A DNA stretch of 58,335 nucleotides, from NCBI GenBank assembly GCA_946414805.1, contig CAMKPZ010000008.1:1-58335 (forward strand), in the 5' to 3' direction. Below are positions 1 through 9,768 of the stretch, piece after piece; the first letter of the stretch is position 1; the number at the start of each line of letters is the position of its first letter. Made by a program: the position numbers and the translations under genes. The notes below the pieces were generated by a model. That model was not told the DNA's origin. It worked only from the letters and a program-made list of their open reading frames with translations, and made no database searches. This DNA is from an uncultured Bacteroidales bacterium. GTDB taxonomy: Bacteria > Bacteroidota > Bacteroidia > Bacteroidales > Paludibacteraceae.

Positions 1-124
1 GAAACAAAAAACATTAAAAAAACATTTTTTGTGTCTACTTTTTGAATTTAGTACACTTTTCTGTGTCAAATTGTATAATGGGGTGTACAAAATGTCGTTT
101 TTTTTGTTTTTTTATAGATAAAAT

Positions 125-156
125 TTGTTTATTTCAAAAAAATATTGTAACTTTGC
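125..156 (+). promoter_or_regulatory. Bacteroidetes-type promoter of the surface-protein operon
   Basis: TTG at 125-127, 20 nt, then TAACTTTG: the same TTG-N20-TAnnTTTG geometry seen at eleven other sites in this window. It lies about 57 nt upstream of the first surface-protein ORF. The spacer is A-rich but lacks the GCAG word found in the housekeeping copies. Confidence 0.75.
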
Positions 157-176
157 ACACTTTTTCAGTGCAAAGT
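150..176. promoter_or_regulatory. 9-bp inverted repeat overlapping -7 box and start site
   Basis: ACTTTGCAC (150-158) and GTGCAAAGT (168-176) are perfect 9-bp inverted arms separated by 9 nt. The left arm overlaps the end of the -7 element. This could be an operator or a hairpin at the 5' end of the mRNA. Confidence 0.45.
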
Positions 177-180
177 CTTG

Positions 181-230
181 AGAATAAATGAAAAAGATAT
201 ATACTAGAATAAATGAAAGAGATATATACT
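181..230 (+). repeat. 25-bp tandem duplication across the start codon
   Basis: Positions 181-205 and 206-230 are the same 25 bp with one substitution. Each copy carries an ATG followed by codons for Met-Lys-(Lys/Glu)-Ile-Tyr-Thr. Only the second ATG (213) is in frame with the 1004-aa ORF. The first (188) opens a short out-of-frame peptide. Confidence 0.85.
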
Positions 231-3227
231 ATATTATTAATAATAGTACTCACGTTGGCGGGGACGCAGATGCCGGTGCAGGCAAAGCAGGGCGACTCCT
301 GCGATGATCCTATTACCTTGACGGATGGGTTCAACCAGCAGATAATGCAGGCCGGCACGTATTGGTATGTAGCCAATACGTTTGATCTGCCGATGGCGAT
401 TTCATTCCGTCCTGCGAACCAGACGGCAGCGGCTCCTTATCTGGAGTTGGATTTCGGTTGCGAACCGGGCGTATATGACGATCCGGTGCTGTGTAACCTG
501 TTCTGCAAGACGCGGCCGGCGTATATATCGCTGCCGTTCGGTCAGACGCCCCCGAAGAGTTATGACGAGAACGGCAAAGTGGAATACCGTGTGGCGTTCG
601 GCGAGTCCTACCGCAACATGCTGCTGAGCGCAGGCATCAGTTATAACATCCCGGTGTACATCAAAGCAACTTTCTACAGCGGCGGTACATTAGAGATGGA
701 GCCGGATGCGTTCAACAACTGTATGGACGGCGCGAAGTTCATGCAGTTAGGGGACACGGTACGCGTGGCGGCGCAGGACAAAGAGCGTCATGTGATCGTG
801 CCTTATGTCCAATGGCAGTACGACTCGATCCGTTATGTATGGGAGGGCACCAAACCCTGTATTTTCGCGGTGAGCAACACCTGCGATTTCGATCCGACGG
901 ATGATACCGACGGCAATATTATCGACGGCGGTCCGAGTCATCCTATAGAGCCGGGCGGACAGTTCAAAGTGTCGAGTTCGCTGCTGATGAGTTACGTGTC
1001 GGACAAGAAGTATCCGAACGAAGGCGGAATGTATTTCGCCAAGTTCTACAGCGAAGAGCCGGGTGTGATGAAGATCGAGCGAATCCCTGCTCCGGCTCCG
1101 AGTTGCGGCGCGACGCTGCTCCGGTTGGGCGAGGAGGCTACGCTGGAGCGCAACGACAGCAATACGGTGTATGCGATGCCGAGCAGCTGGGTCAAGCCGA
1201 TGCAGTTCACATCGCCCACCTCGCATATCATGAAGATGTATGTAGGCAAGAGTTGCGATTTCCGGCTGGGAGACGCCATTGCCGTATATCAGTTCGACCG
1301 CATTGAGAACGGTCACCAGTTGGATCTGTACGAGGTTGATCTGACCAATCTGTGGAAGATGAAGAAGTCCGGCGAGAACTATCTGTATGTGCGGTTCGTA
1401 TGCTCCGACAAGACGACGGTCCGTCCGGCGCTGTGGACACCGTCGGACTGCGAGTTGAGCACCTCCCGTGTCCAGAAAGACCAGACATATAAGATCGGCG
1501 CCCAGTCGAAAGTGGTATACAGTCTCTATTACGCGGACTGGAAAGGCGGCGACATCTCGTTGTACTGGAGCAGTACGCAGGCCGTATGCCCGTTCTATGT
1601 CGCCGATACATGCAAGGTGCCGAACAGCGCAGATGCTCCTGTGTTCTACGACGGGTCGATCGGCAAGAAAGCGACCTTCACTATTCCGCAGGCGGAGGTG
1701 GATACATGGGAGTCGAAAGCGGATCCGGACGGCTATCTCTATATCCGTTTCTATTCGAGAGCCCAAGGCAATGTGACGATCTCCTCTACCGCACCGGAGG
1801 AAGAAGACAACCCCTGCCAGACTTACGACTCGATCAGCGAGGTGGTGGCATGGGACAGCTGTTTCTGGCGCGGAAAGATGTATTACGAGAGCGGCCGTTA
1901 TACCGACATGGGCACGTTTGATCCGGAGACGGAGTGCTATGACTCGACTTTCGTACTCAGCCTCATGATCCGCAACACCAGTTATGAGACATACGAGGCA
2001 ACGGAATGCGACAGCATCGTCTATCATAACAAGACCTACCGCGAGAGCGGCGTCTATAAAGATACGACCGCTGTCACCGGCGGCCACCGCGTGATCACCA
2101 CGATGGATCTGACGGTGCTGCACTCCACGGCCGACAGGGTGGAGATCAAGCAATACGAGCCCTTTACGACCGTGACCGGGAAAGTGCTGAGCGCAACAGG
2201 CGTGTACAGGGACACGATAGCCAATACGGCAGGTTGCGACTCGGTGATCACGTATGATCTGACGATCTACAAGACCGAGACGACGCTTGTCGAAGAAGAG
2301 GGATGCGACAGCATCGTGATCGACGGCGTGCGTTATACGGCGACAGGCGATTATATTGATACGCTGGTTCAGACGAACGGCGACCGCACGATCCGTACGC
2401 TGCGTCTGACGATCGGTCATACCACGTATGCGGAAGAGACGGTCTCCGGCTGCGAGGAATACACCTCTCCGCGCGGCGAAGTGTACAAAGAGACCGGCGA
2501 TTACACCGAGAAACTGGTCAATGCGGCGGGTTGCGACTCGATCATCTCTCTCCATGTGACGATCAGCCAGCCCAGTTACGGCGAGGAGACGCTGACGAAC
2601 TGCGTGCAATACACCTCTCCATGGGGGAAGGTCTATACGGAGTCCGGCGAGTATACCGGCACGATCCTCAACCGCGCAGGATGCGACTCGGTCGTGACAC
2701 TCCATCTGACGATCATTCCGGACTGTCACACGTATGACACCGTTTTCTTCTGCCCGGGTCAGAACACCGAGCACTCGGAGAACATCGGCGACAATATCAT
2801 CCGTTACTACCGTCCGTACGCCTACGAGTCGCCGGCGACATGGGATTACATGGAGGGCGTGATTCTTGAGCGCAGGGAGAACGAGACGCTCATCGATCTG
2901 GCACGTGCGGAGCAGAACCTGCAGGAGCACTATACAGGTGATTTCACATCGGTGAAGAGCGTTATCTGGAGCTACTGCGCGGAGGACGAGAGCGCCTATC
3001 ATGTGATCGAAGCCGGCGGAGAGGCGGAATGGATGAAGAACGGCCAGTTCGCGCTGACGGTACGGTTCGTCTGCGGACAGATGTTCTTCGACGGATTCTC
3101 CACCATCGCGCAGTCGTTGCCGGAGATTGAGGCAGACACAGCCGGCGAGAAGAAACTGATTGACGGTCAGATCGTGATCATCCGCAACGGCGTGAAATAC
3201 AACTTATTAGGAACCAAAATAGAGTAA
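213..3227 (+). CDS. Large secreted surface protein with repeated CDS-motif modules
   Basis: This 1004-aa protein begins with a signal peptide (MKEIYTILLIIVLTLAG, cleavage near QAKQ). The first ~580 residues are several Cys-containing beta-type segments of unrecognised family. Residues ~600-860 hold five or so ~45-residue repeats of the form C-x-x-Y...G.xYxxTG.Y.DT...GCDSV..L.LT, a module common in Bacteroidetes surface proteins. The last ~25 residues (KKLIDGQIVIIRNG..., then YNLLGTKIE) resemble the ends of two other exported proteins here and may be a short T9SS-type sorting signal (inference). It is first in a four-gene exported-protein operon, 5 nt before the next ORF. The start at 213 is chosen because the ATG at 188 is out of frame. 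Specific function unknown; adhesin or surface-layer roles are guesses. Confidence 0.75.
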   Translation: MKEIYTILLIIVLTLAGTQMPVQAKQGDSCDDPITLTDGFNQQIMQAGTYWYVANTFDLPMAISFRPANQTAAAPYLELDFGCEPGVYDDPVLCNLFCKTRPAYISLPFGQTPPKSYDENGKVEYRVAFGESYRNMLLSAGISYNIPVYIKATFYSGGTLEMEPDAFNNCMDGAKFMQLGDTVRVAAQDKERHVIVPYVQWQYDSIRYVWEGTKPCIFAVSNTCDFDPTDDTDGNIIDGGPSHPIEPGGQFKVSSSLLMSYVSDKKYPNEGGMYFAKFYSEEPGVMKIERIPAPAPSCGATLLRLGEEATLERNDSNTVYAMPSSWVKPMQFTSPTSHIMKMYVGKSCDFRLGDAIAVYQFDRIENGHQLDLYEVDLTNLWKMKKSGENYLYVRFVCSDKTTVRPALWTPSDCELSTSRVQKDQTYKIGAQSKVVYSLYYADWKGGDISLYWSSTQAVCPFYVADTCKVPNSADAPVFYDGSIGKKATFTIPQAEVDTWESKADPDGYLYIRFYSRAQGNVTISSTAPEEEDNPCQTYDSISEVVAWDSCFWRGKMYYESGRYTDMGTFDPETECYDSTFVLSLMIRNTSYETYEATECDSIVYHNKTYRESGVYKDTTAVTGGHRVITTMDLTVLHSTADRVEIKQYEPFTTVTGKVLSATGVYRDTIANTAGCDSVITYDLTIYKTETTLVEEEGCDSIVIDGVRYTATGDYIDTLVQTNGDRTIRTLRLTIGHTTYAEETVSGCEEYTSPRGEVYKETGDYTEKLVNAAGCDSIISLHVTISQPSYGEETLTNCVQYTSPWGKVYTESGEYTGTILNRAGCDSVVTLHLTIIPDCHTYDTVFFCPGQNTEHSENIGDNIIRYYRPYAYESPATWDYMEGVILERRENETLIDLARAEQNLQEHYTGDFTSVKSVIWSYCAEDESAYHVIEAGGEAEWMKNGQFALTVRFVCGQMFFDGFSTIAQSLPEIEADTAGEKKLIDGQIVIIRNGVKYNLLGTKIE

Positions 3228-3232
3228 TATAT

Positions 3233-4504
3233 ATGAAAGGCAAATCTCTTACTCTCTGCTTCGCGCTGCTCCTTGTAGCCATGGCGGCCAAGGCATGGAC
3301 GGAAACACCGCCGACGAACGATACCACTACCTGCGAATGGAAGCAATGGTATTACAAAGCGCCGGATTTCTTCTGCGAATGCACGTATAACTCCAGACCT
3401 TTCAGTTTCCCGCTGGACACGGTGATCAGCGATACCATATGGTACACCGCGACGATCAATGATGTGCTGCAGGGCATATCTGCCTATTGGTTTGCCGACT
3501 GCCCGGTGACGATAGAGGTGTATATCCTCTGCGTGAGCCAGGAACCGACGGTCAAAATCACGGTAGGCAAAAACCGGATGAAAGAGATGGATGTGACGGA
3601 GATCGGCCGACGATTAGAAGAAGCAGGCAGCAACTCGTTCATCCAGAGTCTGACGCCGCATATCCGCGTCTATCCGAACGGCGGAACGGGCAGGGTGTAT
3701 GTCTATCCGTATAACCAGGGCCCCCATTCGACCTGCGGCGATCCGCTGCCGTTGCGTCCGGGCATGACCTATGTATGCGACCAGGCGGAGAATGTCTATC
3801 GCATGGATCCCACGGACATACCGGCATCCGGCAATGCGTTCATCCTCTGGAAACAGGACAAGAACAAACCGGCTGACATATGGCTGACGCTCGACAGCTG
3901 CAACGGCAAAGAAGCAGGCAGAACGGTTCTCTCCGACTCTCTGCATGTGTACCAGCCCGATGCAGACATGCTCAAAGCGGCAAGAGCCGCCAAACGCGAG
4001 TTATGGATGCACGTGAAGCATGCGGACGGGATCGTAGGACGCGCTATCTGGTATTCGAACCCCAAATACACCGAAGAGGCTCCCGCCATCAACAACAGCA
4101 CCTGTCTGGGCAAGAAACTGACAATCAACCAGCGCGACTATACCTCCGATACAACTTTCAACGACACCCTCCGGTACGCGACCGACACGCTGCAGGTGCA
4201 GCCGGTGAACCTCACCTTCACGCAGCCGAATCCCGAATATGACACCGTCCGGGTGGCGCCGTCCGAACTATACCGCGGCTACCGCCATTCATCGGGCGTA
4301 GTGCTGGACGCCTACGGCGACACGATTGTAGATGTCGTGAAAGCCAACAGCTGTACGCGCAGAATACAGATCACCATTCTGGAACCCTCCGGCATCGAGG
4401 AACTCTCCGAAGGAACCCGCGCATACAAGACTATCCAGAACGGACAACTATTCATCATCATAGATGACCGCAAATACAATGTCTTAGGACAACCCAATGA
4501 ATAA
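3233..4504 (+). CDS. Secreted protein of unknown function with T9SS-like C-terminus
   Basis: A 423-aa protein with an N-terminal signal peptide (MKGKSLTLCFALLLVAMAAKA, cleavage about residue 21). The mature part has several Cys residues (CEWKQWYYKAP, FFCECTY, DCPVTIEV) and looks like beta-sandwich segments. I do not recognise a named domain. The C-terminus (YKTIQNGQLFIIIDD, then KYNVLGQPNE) matches in pattern the ends of the preceding protein and of the giant protein at 25.4-33.4 kb. It lies 5 nt after the previous gene, so co-transcription is very likely. Probably exported to the cell surface together with its neighbours. Confidence 0.7.
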   Translation: MKGKSLTLCFALLLVAMAAKAWTETPPTNDTTTCEWKQWYYKAPDFFCECTYNSRPFSFPLDTVISDTIWYTATINDVLQGISAYWFADCPVTIEVYILCVSQEPTVKITVGKNRMKEMDVTEIGRRLEEAGSNSFIQSLTPHIRVYPNGGTGRVYVYPYNQGPHSTCGDPLPLRPGMTYVCDQAENVYRMDPTDIPASGNAFILWKQDKNKPADIWLTLDSCNGKEAGRTVLSDSLHVYQPDADMLKAARAAKRELWMHVKHADGIVGRAIWYSNPKYTEEAPAINNSTCLGKKLTINQRDYTSDTTFNDTLRYATDTLQVQPVNLTFTQPNPEYDTVRVAPSELYRGYRHSSGVVLDAYGDTIVDVVKANSCTRRIQITILEPSGIEELSEGTRAYKTIQNGQLFIIIDDRKYNVLGQPNE

Positions 4505-4549
4505 AAAGAATACAAATTAACATTATTAACAACTAAATCATCAACTTAC

Positions 4550-7500
4550 ATGAAGAAGTTTTTACTACTGACCATGGCATCGATGATGACCGTCCTTGCG
4601 ATGGCTGTCGGACGCGGCGATGGTAGTACCAAAGCGAATGCAATTGAGTTTGATTGGGGTAAAGGAATAGAGCATGCCGGAGGCGCCAATGCCCTCTGGT
4701 ACCGCGTGGATTTAGCCCCCCTCTACGAGGAAGAGAATCCGTCGCTGACGCTCTATCTGACCAATCCGAGTCGTGATGCATCGGTGAATGTAAGCATGGA
4801 GGCGACCGTAGCCGGACAAACGGAGTCGAAGAACTACACGATCGCCGCTCATGAGTACAAGACCTACACTGCCAACGCATCGGCGCTCGTCCGCATGCAG
4901 CAGAAGGAGATCTATCTGACGCTCAAATCGGACGGACGTATCAAACTGAGTGCAAAGGTATTCGAGACGGCGGATCTCGACGAGACCTGCCAGGACGCGA
5001 AAGACCTGAAATGGAACACGTTAGCGACCCAGACTCCGGGTTTCGCAGCATGGTGGCGCGTTGATCTGACGCCGGTGAAGACCGCGACGAACAAAGATGC
5101 GAAGATCACGATCACCAACACCGGATCGGAGACGGTGAACCTGAGAGCCGGTCAGTCGCTCGACTGCCCGTCATCCGGTCTGACCAAACGTGACTACGTG
5201 CTGGCTCCGGGCGAATCGGTGATCAACACGATCCCGCAGGCCATGATCCAGAACGTGCAGCCGGATGAACTCTATTTCAGCATTGAGAACATCGAGGCTG
5301 CCGTAAGCATGTATGTAGAGCTTGTGGACCAACCGGCAGTACCGGTGATCGCAGCGGGTGATCCGTTTGAGGATCTGCATGTGACCGAAAACTTCACGAT
5401 CGCAGCCGGCAAGCATTATTACCGCGTCAGCCTGGCAGAGATGCGTGACACTGCGAAATACGAGCCGGAGTTCACCTATCGCAACGAGGGAACCGAGCCG
5501 GTCAAGGTGACCGTGAAGATGGCATTCAAACTGCCGGCATACGGTACCTCCAACACGGAGTACGAACTGGCACCGGGAGAGGAAGAGATCGTGGTGTACA
5601 AGAAGAACATGCTGGAGGGCTTGAGCGAGGATATCGAATATATCTATCTCCTCACCGAGACCGACAAGGATGTGAATTTCTACAGCCGCTTCAAGCACGT
5701 ACGCGAAGGTAAGGCATGTAAGACCAATATCGACTTCAACTGGGAGAGCGGTCACAGCCAGGACGCCCGTACGACACAATGGTATGCCGTAGAGGTAGGC
5801 AGTGCGCGCGACGCAGTGAAAGACATCATCGTTCATGTGGTTAACGAAGGAGCGGCAAGCGCCAAAGTGAAAGCCTCGATGGCCTTCTCCTGCCCGTATA
5901 TCGACCTGCAGGAGGTGAGCAAGACCATTGCAGCCGGACAGACCGTTTCCCACCGTCTGGGCTATTCATCCTACGCAATGATGGGCGACACCGTATGGAT
6001 CGGACTGGAGACCAGCCAGAACATCCGATTCTGGGCAGAGACCGCTAATGCGGAGAAGAAAGCAGAGGCCGATTCGCTCTGTCTGAAAGCAGAGACCTTC
6101 AACTGGGAAGAAGGCGTACGCCAGAAAGGGGACACCACCGTTTGGTACCTCATCAATATGGAGGAGGTACGTAAGCAATCGGCCAAATTCCCGACCGTCT
6201 TTGTTCAGAACATGAGTGCAACGGAGGCAGTGACGATCCAAGCCGAGCTGTCGGTAGAGTGTCCTGATTCGATTGAGAATGAGAAACGTTCGCTCACGAT
6301 TGCCGCCAACGGTTCGTACAGCAAGCAGTTGTCGCGTAACCTGTTCGAGAACATCGTTTCCCCCGAGGTATATGTAAAGGTGACCTCCACTCAGGAGATC
6401 TCTATCCAGATCCGTCTGACCGAAGAGGCAGAGGGTAGCAGTTGTACCTCCGCGATCCCGTTCAACTGGGTATCGGGTAACACCCAGAAGGCGGAAGCCA
6501 ACCTGTGGTATATCGTTGATCTGCACGACGTGATGAGATCGACGGACGATGTGAAGGTTACTATTGAGAACAGAGACAATGCTGCATGCAAGGGCATTAT
6601 CCAAGTGGCATATTCCTGCCCGATGAATGAGGCTCCGACCGTTCAAGAATTCAAACTGGGCGCTAACGGCACCCGCTCTCTGACGCTGCAGAACAGCGCT
6701 TTCGAGACCCTGAAGGACAGTTTCGTATATGTGGCTCTCTACGGTAATACCTCTCTGCATATCGAGGCACAGCGTATTCCGGCAGAGCCGTGGGATACGA
6801 TCTACGCAGACGGTCTGACACTCATTCCGCTGCAGTGGGACAGCCTCTACACACAGAGCGTAGATACCGCATGGTATATCATTCCGAAATCGGAGATCGT
6901 GAAAGTGCGTAACAACGAAGAGAAGCAGAAACCGGTGGCACACCTCTATAACCTTGCAGGGGTGGAGAACACCATCAAGGCTGAGGCAGCTTATGCTTTC
7001 CCGATCGTAAAGAAGATGATGACCAAGAGCCAGAAACTGAAAGCCGGTCAGCATTTCTCGGATACGGTTCCCGCCAGCACCTTCAATCAGGTACTTTACA
7101 AGGATTCTATCATCCTGCGCGTGACCCGTCCTGCAGGTTCCGGTGATTTCCAATTCAAGGCAGAGCTGACGAAAGCATTCACGGGCAACACCCGCTATGA
7201 TGCACAGCCGATCACACTTGGCAAACGCTACACGCAGAGTCCGAAGACCGAGATGTGGTACAAGATCAATACCGCAGACTGGAAAAAAGACACGACCCTC
7301 TTCGGCAAGAGCCTGCATGTGCTGGCAAAGAACGCCGGAAAAGGCAATGCCGAAGTACGCGTAGAGGTATATGAAGGTCTTACTTCCCAGACGGATCTGG
7401 TGGATTTTTATGCAGGCGACCGCGGACACGGAACAATCAAGAAAGGCGAAAGCCGTTCACATAACGTACCGGCACAGATCGTTTACGGTCTGGGCGATGT

Positions 7501-9751
7501 GGAACTCTATATCAAGCTCCGTACAACCGATTCGCTGCTGCTTGAGACCTCGTTCCTGAATTACGCAACGGCTGATGCCGATCCGAATCAGCAGAAAGCG
7601 CGTATGCTGGTGCCGAATGTAGATTATGTATTGCCGGCAGACACGACTATGTGGTTCTTTGCTTGCGTACCGTATTGGCAGAACAACTACAAGTACAGAG
7701 ATGCCAGTTCGCTGAGTTATGAGCTGGAAGGCGAAGGTGCCGCCACAGTGGAGGTCACAGCAACATTCCAAGATACTCTTACTTATAAGGTACCTGTGCG
7801 CACCCGCACGATCAACAAGAGCGGTAAAGCCCGCAAGGGAACGAGACTGCTGAAAGATCTGCTCAATGAAGGAATAGAGAGAGCCGGAGTGAAATACGAC
7901 ATCTCAGGATTCAAAGAGGACTTTATTGACAGCCTCCTGCACCGTTACATAACGAAAGATTCGATCACCGCCTATGTCCGTGTACGTTCTGACAAACAGG
8001 TCAAGCTGCGTCTGAATACACTGCAGACCACCGGTGACGCGTGTCTCAACGCCATGGATTTCGACTGGGAGCACGGTAATGTGAACCCGGCAGGCGAGAA
8101 CACCTGGTACAAGGTGACTCTGGATTCCACAATGATCCCGGACACCTGCGATCTGCGTCTGCACGTAGAGAACTGGTCTGAGGAGAACGAGACGACCGGT
8201 TCGGCTCAGTTGCGCTTCACCTGTGAAGACGATCCAATGGTGAAGATCAACAAGTCGATCCCTGCCGGCGAGGAGCGTACCCAGGTTATCGACCGTGATT
8301 TCCTGAAGGATATGCAATGGCCAAAGACCCTGATGATCGATTACTACTCGGATCAGACGACGCATATCTGGATCGAGTTGATCCCGAATACTCCGCGTGA
8401 CATCGTACGCGACACCGTAACACTCTTTGTATGTAACGGAGCCGATACGCTCGTGAACGAGGAACTGCATCATATTGACAGCCTCGATGCGGCATCCCTG
8501 AAATGGGAGAAGACATTCGAGTTGAGAGACTCGGCAAAGGCAGCCATGTACGACTCGATCGTAACCTATTACGCTGTTGTCCTGCGTGATCCGAAACTCT
8601 ATGAGGTTGCAGAGATAGCAGACCAGCCGGTTATCAAACGCGGTCAGCCGATCGATGTGACAGCCGCTACGACATGGCTCAACACGCAGTTCGCCGCGGA
8701 GAAGAATGATACAATCAAGGCGGTTACCTCCATCGAGTGGCAATACAGTACGGACGGTATCACCTACACGGATATACCTGCCACTCCGATCCCATCCGAG
8801 TGGATCAATCTCAAGTATATCGTTACATCCGAAGACTGCGGTGACACCTACGAGAAAGAGTACAAGCACACCGTACGCGACACCACGACGGTAGAAAACG
8901 TATGTAACGAGTATGAATGGAAGATCGTCAATGCGAAGGGAGCAGTGATCGAGACCCGTACCTACAAGACCGATACGCTCGACTCTGTTTCGTTCCCGTC
9001 CACGTATCTCGGTGACAGTATCGCTTATCTGAAGCTGACCTTGCTGCCGCTTGCTACAGGAGAAGAGGTGGTTAAGGAATGTAACGAATATACATGGCGC
9101 GGTATCACCTTCTATACCGATACGGTCTATTCAGACACGATCACCGGCGGAGCCGATAACGGCTGCGACAGTGTCGCTACTCTCCGTCTGACGCTCACTC
9201 ATCCGTATGACACCACCCTGTCGCTGGTTCATAAGTTCGGCGACCGTCTGCTGCTGATCAACCGTAACGAGATCAACGCAATGGAGGGATGGCATCTTGA
9301 CTCGCTCGACAACGGTCTGGACTACGTGAAATGGTATCGCGAGGCTACACCGGAGGATGAGTTGGTAGGAACAGGTTACTATTACACGCTTGAGACCGGC
9401 GAACCTCTGCCGGCGGGCGAGACCTACTATGCCAAGATCGAACTGCCGTCTGCTGACGGTTCATGCCCGAGAAGGGGTGAGACCGAGCACTATACGATTC
9501 CGGGTGGTCAGAACGCACCTGCGTTGATGCCGTCACTTGCCAAACCGGGTGAGGACATCCGCATCATCGATCTGGATCCGGAGCAGGAGACGCTGATCCG
9601 TGTCTTCTCGTCCGAGGGTCTGCTGCAGGCTACCTATCGTGTTTCCGGCAACTCGTCCTTCACTATCAAGGCGGCTGAGGCACACGGATTCTACATGGTA
9701 GAACTGAGCAACGACAGCTTGAAATCAACCTTACGTTACATCGTTAAATAA
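4550..9751 (+). CDS. Very large surface protein of tandem ~120-aa repeats with T9SS type A signal
   Basis: A 1733-aa protein with a short signal peptide (MKKFLLLTMASMMTVLAMAVG). Most of it (residues ~20-1290) is built from about ten divergent ~115-130-residue repeats. Each starts near C..A..F(N/D)W..G, then T.WY.V.L..V, a CP segment around the middle and a hydrophobic Y(V/I).(V/L) strand near the end. These are probably beta-sandwich modules. Residues ~1430-1550 contain two CNEY-W repeats of the type seen in the first gene of this operon. The final ~75 residues (IRVFSSEGLLQATYRV..., then GFYMVELS and RYIVK) fit a T9SS type A sorting domain. Probably a long surface fibre or adhesin; the ligand is unknown. 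Confidence 0.75.
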   Translation: MKKFLLLTMASMMTVLAMAVGRGDGSTKANAIEFDWGKGIEHAGGANALWYRVDLAPLYEEENPSLTLYLTNPSRDASVNVSMEATVAGQTESKNYTIAAHEYKTYTANASALVRMQQKEIYLTLKSDGRIKLSAKVFETADLDETCQDAKDLKWNTLATQTPGFAAWWRVDLTPVKTATNKDAKITITNTGSETVNLRAGQSLDCPSSGLTKRDYVLAPGESVINTIPQAMIQNVQPDELYFSIENIEAAVSMYVELVDQPAVPVIAAGDPFEDLHVTENFTIAAGKHYYRVSLAEMRDTAKYEPEFTYRNEGTEPVKVTVKMAFKLPAYGTSNTEYELAPGEEEIVVYKKNMLEGLSEDIEYIYLLTETDKDVNFYSRFKHVREGKACKTNIDFNWESGHSQDARTTQWYAVEVGSARDAVKDIIVHVVNEGAASAKVKASMAFSCPYIDLQEVSKTIAAGQTVSHRLGYSSYAMMGDTVWIGLETSQNIRFWAETANAEKKAEADSLCLKAETFNWEEGVRQKGDTTVWYLINMEEVRKQSAKFPTVFVQNMSATEAVTIQAELSVECPDSIENEKRSLTIAANGSYSKQLSRNLFENIVSPEVYVKVTSTQEISIQIRLTEEAEGSSCTSAIPFNWVSGNTQKAEANLWYIVDLHDVMRSTDDVKVTIENRDNAACKGIIQVAYSCPMNEAPTVQEFKLGANGTRSLTLQNSAFETLKDSFVYVALYGNTSLHIEAQRIPAEPWDTIYADGLTLIPLQWDSLYTQSVDTAWYIIPKSEIVKVRNNEEKQKPVAHLYNLAGVENTIKAEAAYAFPIVKKMMTKSQKLKAGQHFSDTVPASTFNQVLYKDSIILRVTRPAGSGDFQFKAELTKAFTGNTRYDAQPITLGKRYTQSPKTEMWYKINTADWKKDTTLFGKSLHVLAKNAGKGNAEVRVEVYEGLTSQTDLVDFYAGDRGHGTIKKGESRSHNVPAQIVYGLGDVELYIKLRTTDSLLLETSFLNYATADADPNQQKARMLVPNVDYVLPADTTMWFFACVPYWQNNYKYRDASSLSYELEGEGAATVEVTATFQDTLTYKVPVRTRTINKSGKARKGTRLLKDLLNEGIERAGVKYDISGFKEDFIDSLLHRYITKDSITAYVRVRSDKQVKLRLNTLQTTGDACLNAMDFDWEHGNVNPAGENTWYKVTLDSTMIPDTCDLRLHVENWSEENETTGSAQLRFTCEDDPMVKINKSIPAGEERTQVIDRDFLKDMQWPKTLMIDYYSDQTTHIWIELIPNTPRDIVRDTVTLFVCNGADTLVNEELHHIDSLDAASLKWEKTFELRDSAKAAMYDSIVTYYAVVLRDPKLYEVAEIADQPVIKRGQPIDVTAATTWLNTQFAAEKNDTIKAVTSIEWQYSTDGITYTDIPATPIPSEWINLKYIVTSEDCGDTYEKEYKHTVRDTTTVENVCNEYEWKIVNAKGAVIETRTYKTDTLDSVSFPSTYLGDSIAYLKLTLLPLATGEEVVKECNEYTWRGITFYTDTVYSDTITGGADNGCDSVATLRLTLTHPYDTTLSLVHKFGDRLLLINRNEINAMEGWHLDSLDNGLDYVKWYREATPEDELVGTGYYYTLETGEPLPAGETYYAKIELPSADGSCPRRGETEHYTIPGGQNAPALMPSLAKPGEDIRIIDLDPEQETLIRVFSSEGLLQATYRVSGNSSFTIKAAEAHGFYMVELSNDSLKSTLRYIVK

Positions 9752-9768
9752 GAATAGGAGGTAGCACA

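Noticed and set aside
1..124. Gene or RNA upstream of the first promoter
   Set aside because: Only AT-rich sequence is visible; it may be the edge of a neighbouring feature outside the window.
747..3002. Long antisense ORF (751 codons) opposite the first surface-protein gene
   Set aside because: It mirrors the codon periodicity of the plus-strand gene, has an arginine/histidine-rich unnatural composition and no start context. The sense gene has a signal peptide and recognisable repeats.
5966..7429. 487-codon antisense ORF opposite the giant repeat protein
   Set aside because: Shadow of a GC-biased coding strand; no promoter or recognisable domain.
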